Positions 31,171-33,840 of a DNA stretch of 33,840 bases are shown here, piece after piece. Below the pieces are notes generated by a model that was given only the letters and a program-made list of their open reading frames with translations, had not been told where the DNA came from and searched no databases. How positions within the stretch are numbered: position 1 is the first letter of the stretch; each line of letters begins with the position of its first letter. Made by a program: the position numbers and the translations under genes. This DNA comes from JAZTYK01 sp045636925 (GTDB lineage Bacteria > Bacillota > Clostridia > Oscillospirales > Butyricicoccaceae): the NCBI GenBank assembly GCA_045636925.1, contig JAZTYK010000009.1:1-33840 (forward strand), written 5' to 3'.

Positions 31171-31207
31171 AAAAATCCCGCCGAAGTGCGATGCTTAGGC
31201 GGGATTT
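31171..31207 (-). terminator. Intrinsic terminator of purC
   Basis: AAATCCCGCC (31173-31182) pairs with GGCGGGATTT (31198-31207); on the minus strand it is followed by TTTTTC. Confidence 0.9.
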
Positions 31208-31221
31208 ATGAAAGCGATTGT

Positions 31222-31905
31222 TTACTTGGCCAGAATCAGCTTGGTCAGTTCCATGGGATCCACAATGACGCCGTCCTTGTAGACACGCATGTTGCCGCTG
31301 GCGATTTCATCAATCAGGATGACTTCGTTCTTATTGTAGCCAAACTCAAATTTGATGTCATACAGATCCAGACCCTTCTTGGCCAAATCATCGGCTACTA
31401 CCTTGGTGATCTTCAGAGTCTGTGCCTTCATGTCGTTGAACATTTCCTGGCTCATGACGCCCAGTGCGGCCAGACCTTCAGAGGTGACCAGGGGATCGCC
31501 CTTGGCGTCATCCTTCAGGGTAGCTTCTACATAGCCGCCCTCCAGAGGAGTGCCGTCAGCGATGTAAGCGCCATAGCGGCGAATGAAGCTGCCGGTAGCC
31601 TTCAGACGGCAGATCACTTCCAGACCCTTGCCGAAAACGGTGGCGGGCAGAACTTCCATGGTAGCTTCGTCCAGGTTGGCGGAGACATAATGGGTCTTAA
31701 CGCCTTCGGCCTTCAGCAGTTCAAAGTAATAAATAGAGGTTTCCAGATTGGCGCGGCCGATACCTTCAATGGTCAAACCAACGGTGTTCTCGCCGGGATC
31801 AAATACGCCGTCTTTGCCGGTGCAGTCATCCTTGAACTTGAGCATTACATTACCGTTGTCCAGGCTGTATACATCTTTGGTTTTTCCTTCGTAAATCTTT
31901 TTCAT
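31222..31905 (-). CDS. purC: Phosphoribosylaminoimidazole-succinocarboxamide synthase
   Basis: SAICAR synthetase of de novo purine synthesis: CAIR + Asp + ATP to SAICAR. 227 residues, a normal bacterial length. Recognisable motifs are the N-terminal YEGKTKDVY (ATP-binding strand), ICRLKATGSFIRRYG, KDDAKGDPL, DIKFEFGY and VILIDEIASGNMRV. The SD GGAG is about ten bases before ATG 31905. It stands alone, with its own promoter and terminator and no other pur gene in the window. No PurR-type or purine-riboswitch element was recognised in the short leader. Confidence 0.96.
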   Translation of the reverse strand: MKKIYEGKTKDVYSLDNGNVMLKFKDDCTGKDGVFDPGENTVGLTIEGIGRANLETSIYYFELLKAEGVKTHYVSANLDEATMEVLPATVFGKGLEVICRLKATGSFIRRYGAYIADGTPLEGGYVEATLKDDAKGDPLVTSEGLAALGVMSQEMFNDMKAQTLKITKVVADDLAKKGLDLYDIKFEFGYNKNEVILIDEIASGNMRVYKDGVIVDPMELTKLILAK

Positions 31906-31958
31906 GATACGACAACTCCTTTACATTGAATCAAAAGAATCAAAAAATTTTACAAATT

Positions 31959-31987
31959 ATTATAACACAAAAAATAAAATTTGTATA
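31959..31987 (-). promoter_or_regulatory. Promoter of purC
   Basis: Minus strand TATACA (31982-31987), 17-bp spacer, TATAAT (31959-31964) with an extended TGT in front (TGTTATAAT). Confidence 0.75.
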
Positions 31988-32056
31988 GTGTTTTTTTAAA
32001 TTTTTTTGATTTTTTTATCAGGATGGTCGAATTTTACACAAAAATGTGTTGAAAGG

Positions 32057-32085
32057 TTGACAGATGCTGTTTATTTGTATATAAT
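32057..32085 (+). promoter_or_regulatory. Perfect consensus sigma-A promoter of the DUF1653-Nudix gene
   Basis: TTGACA (32057-32062), 17-bp spacer, TATAAT (32080-32085), in an AT-rich region with long T runs (about 31,990-32,020) upstream. Confidence 0.92.
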
Positions 32086-32118
32086 AATTTTAATAGGTCA
32101 GAAAGGAACAGTAAAACA

Positions 32119-32751
32119 TTGGAAGATATTAAAAAAGGTGTTTATCAACACTATAAAGGAAATAAATACGAGGTAGTGGATATTGTTACCCATTCCGAAA
32201 CCTTGGAAAAAATGGTTTTATATAAGGCGATGTATGACACAGGAGAACTTTGGGTTCGTCCGTTGTCTATGTGGAACGAGCTTGTGGAAGTAAATGACGA
32301 GCAGGTACCGCGATTTGCATATCTGCATCCCATTGCCGAGCGTTCATGCGGTGCGGCAATTTATAGAGAACGGGAAGGCAGGATAGAATATCTGGTGCTG
32401 TTGCAGTGCGGCTCTAAAAGCTGGAGTTTCCCGAAAGGGCATATGGAGGCGGGCGAAAGCCGTCGTCAAACCGCTCTCAGAGAAGTGAAAGAAGAAACAG
32501 GGATGTCGGTTAAGTTATTCAGACAACCGTGCAAGACTGTTACATATACGCTGCGGAATGACAGAATTAAATATGTGCATCTGTTTCTGGCAAAAACGCG
32601 CGGTCCCGTTCGTATCAAGCGGGATGAAATCCGTGCTTACCGCTGGGTAGATAAAGAAGAAGCTATTCGTCTGCTTCCAAAAGTGGGATTCAGAAAAGTT
32701 TTGGATACTTTTGAGGAATATATCCGAGAAGCGTCAGAACAACGCAAATAA
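32119..32751 (+). CDS. DUF1653 domain fused to a Nudix hydrolase
   Basis: 210 residues, starting at TTG 32119 (MEDIKKGVYQHYKGNKYEVV) with AAAGGA about 11 bases upstream. Residues about 6-68 form a DUF1653-type small beta domain (GxYxHYKGxxYEV...H.ETLE..V.Y...Y..G..WVRP). Residues about 75-200 form a Nudix domain whose box spans 107-129, starting GHMEAGESRR and ending REVKEETG, with all catalytic Glu present and WSFPKG before it. The Nudix half resembles diadenosine/diphosphoinositol-type hydrolases; the substrate is unknown. DUF1653 is normally a free-standing protein of about 70 residues, so the fusion suggests it recognises the substrate or a partner. Codon use is more AT-rich than in purC. 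A terminator follows directly. Confidence 0.88.
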   Translation: MEDIKKGVYQHYKGNKYEVVDIVTHSETLEKMVLYKAMYDTGELWVRPLSMWNELVEVNDEQVPRFAYLHPIAERSCGAAIYREREGRIEYLVLLQCGSKSWSFPKGHMEAGESRRQTALREVKEETGMSVKLFRQPCKTVTYTLRNDRIKYVHLFLAKTRGPVRIKRDEIRAYRWVDKEEAIRLLPKVGFRKVLDTFEEYIREASEQRK

Positions 32752-32777
32752 AAGCTTGCATTGCAGGCTTTTTTTAT
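32751..32777 (+). terminator. Intrinsic terminator of the DUF1653-Nudix gene
   Basis: AAAGCTTGCA and TGCAGGCTTT form a stem with one T-G pair, followed by a run of T. Confidence 0.85.
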
Positions 32778-32787
32778 GTATTACAAG

Positions 32788-32816
32788 TTGACAAAAAAAT
32801 AATAAATTGATATAAT
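32788..32816 (+). promoter_or_regulatory. Perfect consensus sigma-A promoter of the zinc-finger membrane protein operon
   Basis: TTGACA (32788-32793), 17-bp A/T spacer, TATAAT (32811-32816). Confidence 0.92.
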
Positions 32817-32849
32817 AATTACGACTATACAGTTGAGGAGCCATATTGA

Positions 32850-33185
32850 ATGGAAACAAAAATTATTATGCGCTACAGGCGGGAAAAACCGGCATGGATT
32901 TGCTGGAACTGTGAAATGGAAAATGAAATTTCTGCGCAGGAATGTTATTTTTGCCGTGCAAAGCGCGACAATGCCCGTATCATAAAATCCTGGGCAGAAC
33001 AAGCGGCGCTCAGTTCATATGATGAAGAAAAGATGACAGATAAAAACCAAAACGGTAATGTGACAGAAAATGAGTCGTATGAAGATGAAATGCCGGAAAA
33101 AGAGGATAGTGTAATAGGACCTGTTATAATCTGGACTGTTTTACTGATTGTAATTGTGCTGATTATTGCAGTAGCAAGTTCTTAA
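32850..33185 (+). CDS. Tail-anchored membrane protein with RanBP2-type zinc finger
   Basis: 111 residues. ATG 32850 lies about ten bases after GAGGAG. Residues 15-35 read PAWICWNCEMEN...CYFC, exactly W-x-C-x2-C-x3-N-x6-C-x2-C, the RanBP2-type zinc-finger spacing. An acidic, low-complexity middle (about 45-87) leads to one C-terminal membrane segment (about 88-109, VIGPVIIWTVLLIVIVLIIAVA). With almost nothing after it, the protein is tail-anchored with the finger in the cytoplasm. RanBP2 fingers elsewhere bind RNA or ubiquitin; here the partner is unknown. The next gene, 16 bp downstream, is another zinc-ribbon membrane protein, so they probably act together. Confidence 0.82.
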   Translation: METKIIMRYRREKPAWICWNCEMENEISAQECYFCRAKRDNARIIKSWAEQAALSSYDEEKMTDKNQNGNVTENESYEDEMPEKEDSVIGPVIIWTVLLIVIVLIIAVASS

Positions 33186-33201
33186 AAAAGGAGAGACAAG
33201 G

Positions 33202-33822
33202 ATGTTGTGTGAAAAATGCGGAAAAAACAATTCGGACAGTGTTACGGTATGTAAGCATTGCGGAGCTTTAATGCCGCCCAAAGCAAGTTGTGGCGGTTTT
33301 TCAGATATTTTAAGTTATGAAGTCAAACCAAATGCAGCGGGTAACAATTCTTCTGCAGGAAGCGGATATCATTCATATGATGCGGATGAAACAACGAAAA
33401 AACTGAACGCGCTGGAGCAGGAAATGAATGTGAAATTTCGTTCGTTCAAAAGAAAAATTAAATCTGCATCATGGTTTGCCGGATTGGGAGTAGCAGTTGC
33501 TGTGCTTGCAGTGACATCTTCTTTCTTATACAATCCGTATGAAAAGGAAATTGAGAGTTTGAAGGAGGAAATTTCTGTTTTGCAGAAAGCAGAAGAGCAA
33601 GACCGTATAGCGGCTGCACAAATGCCCAAGGGTGATTTGGAAAAAGAGTTGAACGCATACTATTCTGTTTCATCCGAACGGGTGAAGGAAAGTGCAGAAA
33701 AATGGAAAAAGGTAAAGGATGCACCTGTTGTTCCCGAGGAGGAAGCAATGCCGTCAGATTTGCCGGCGGAAGCCGGTGCCGCAGGGGCAGAAACTGTGCA
33801 GGACGGCCCCAATATTCAATAA
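33202..33822 (+). CDS. Zinc-ribbon, coiled-coil membrane protein
   Basis: 206 residues, SD AAGGAGAG eight to nine bases before ATG. The N-terminal zinc ribbon CEKCGKNNSDSVTVCKHCG (C-x2-C-x11-C-x2-C) is cytoplasmic. A Ser/Gly linker and a first coiled-coil segment (about 63-85) follow, then a membrane segment (about 91-110, WFAGLGVAVAVLAVTSSFLY). A second coiled coil (about 113-130) and an acidic, Ala/Pro-rich exported tail end the protein. I recognise only the zinc_ribbon class. A new SD (GGAGGAG, 33832-33838) at the window edge shows that the operon continues. Confidence 0.82.
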   Translation: MLCEKCGKNNSDSVTVCKHCGALMPPKASCGGFSDILSYEVKPNAAGNNSSAGSGYHSYDADETTKKLNALEQEMNVKFRSFKRKIKSASWFAGLGVAVAVLAVTSSFLYNPYEKEIESLKEEISVLQKAEEQDRIAAAQMPKGDLEKELNAYYSVSSERVKESAEKWKKVKDAPVVPEEEAMPSDLPAEAGAAGAETVQDGPNIQ

Positions 33823-33831
33823 AGTGTAAAC

Positions 33832-33838
33832 GGAGGAG
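33832..33838 (+). promoter_or_regulatory. Ribosome binding site of a gene starting just past the window
   Basis: GGAGGAG, two bases from the window end and ten bases after the previous stop, predicts a third gene in the zinc-ribbon operon. Confidence 0.7.
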
Positions 33839-33840
33839 TT

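Overview
The window joins the late end of an integrated phage-like element (about 1-13,540) to an ordinary chromosomal segment (about 13,700-33,840). The chromosomal genes suggest an Oscillospiraceae-type gut Firmicute (Faecalibacterium/Gemmiger-like). They include a dimeric-type glycyl-tRNA synthetase, a CssRS/HtrA-like unit, a BofC-like protein, DUF4830, DUF5714 and a DUF2383 ferritin-like protein, with strong AGGAGG ribosome sites and clostridial sigma-A promoters. The organism assignment is inference from gene content.

Phage part, all on +: an endolysin (amidase + SPOR-like + SH3), a small membrane/coiled-coil protein and a holin form the lysis cassette. A 500-residue Gln-rich helical protein with an exact 18-residue repeat follows, then a 3,472-residue polyvalent protein. 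The giant protein has, in order, a hydrophobic N-terminal region, coiled coils, a HEVTH zincin, two ADP-ribosyltransferase-like domains, a large cysteine-containing enzyme-like domain and a long C-terminal helical LPD-type domain. The modules are separated by a recurrent R-Y-S-[VIL] tag that could be a processing site. A nested unit sits inside the giant gene at about 6,222-6,751: a promoter-like sequence, a 71-codon ORF in the +1 frame whose codon bias is far better than that of the giant frame over the same bases, and an intrinsic terminator. A second terminator faces the other way at its left edge. This is the most unusual object in the window. The phage part ends at a strong terminator (13,498), followed by short repeats and hairpins that may mark the element-chromosome junction.

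Chromosomal part: an OmpR-type regulator, a sensor kinase, HtrA and a GNAT acetyltransferase form a + operon, probably an envelope-stress unit. Facing it on - are a sugar-nucleotide-type nucleotidyltransferase, a DUF4830 protein, a serine hydrolase and a BofC-like protein. A class A penicillin-binding protein on + is convergent with tRNA-Pro(UGG)-glyS on -. Next come an Fe-S aldo/keto reductase gene broken by one in-frame TAG (-), an APH(3')-like kinase and a DUF2383 protein (+), a membrane-anchored XRE regulator (-), a DUF5714/QueG-like/Nudix operon (-), a lipoprotein (-) and purC (-).

The last 1.8 kb is visibly more AT-rich. It carries two perfect consensus sigma-A promoters, one driving a DUF1653-Nudix fusion and the other an operon of zinc-finger membrane proteins that continues past the window. 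One of these has an exact RanBP2-type zinc-finger spacing.

No gene in the window ends in TAG (28 stops read by eye: 22 TAA, 6 TGA). The only in-frame TAG noticed is the one breaking the aldo/keto reductase.
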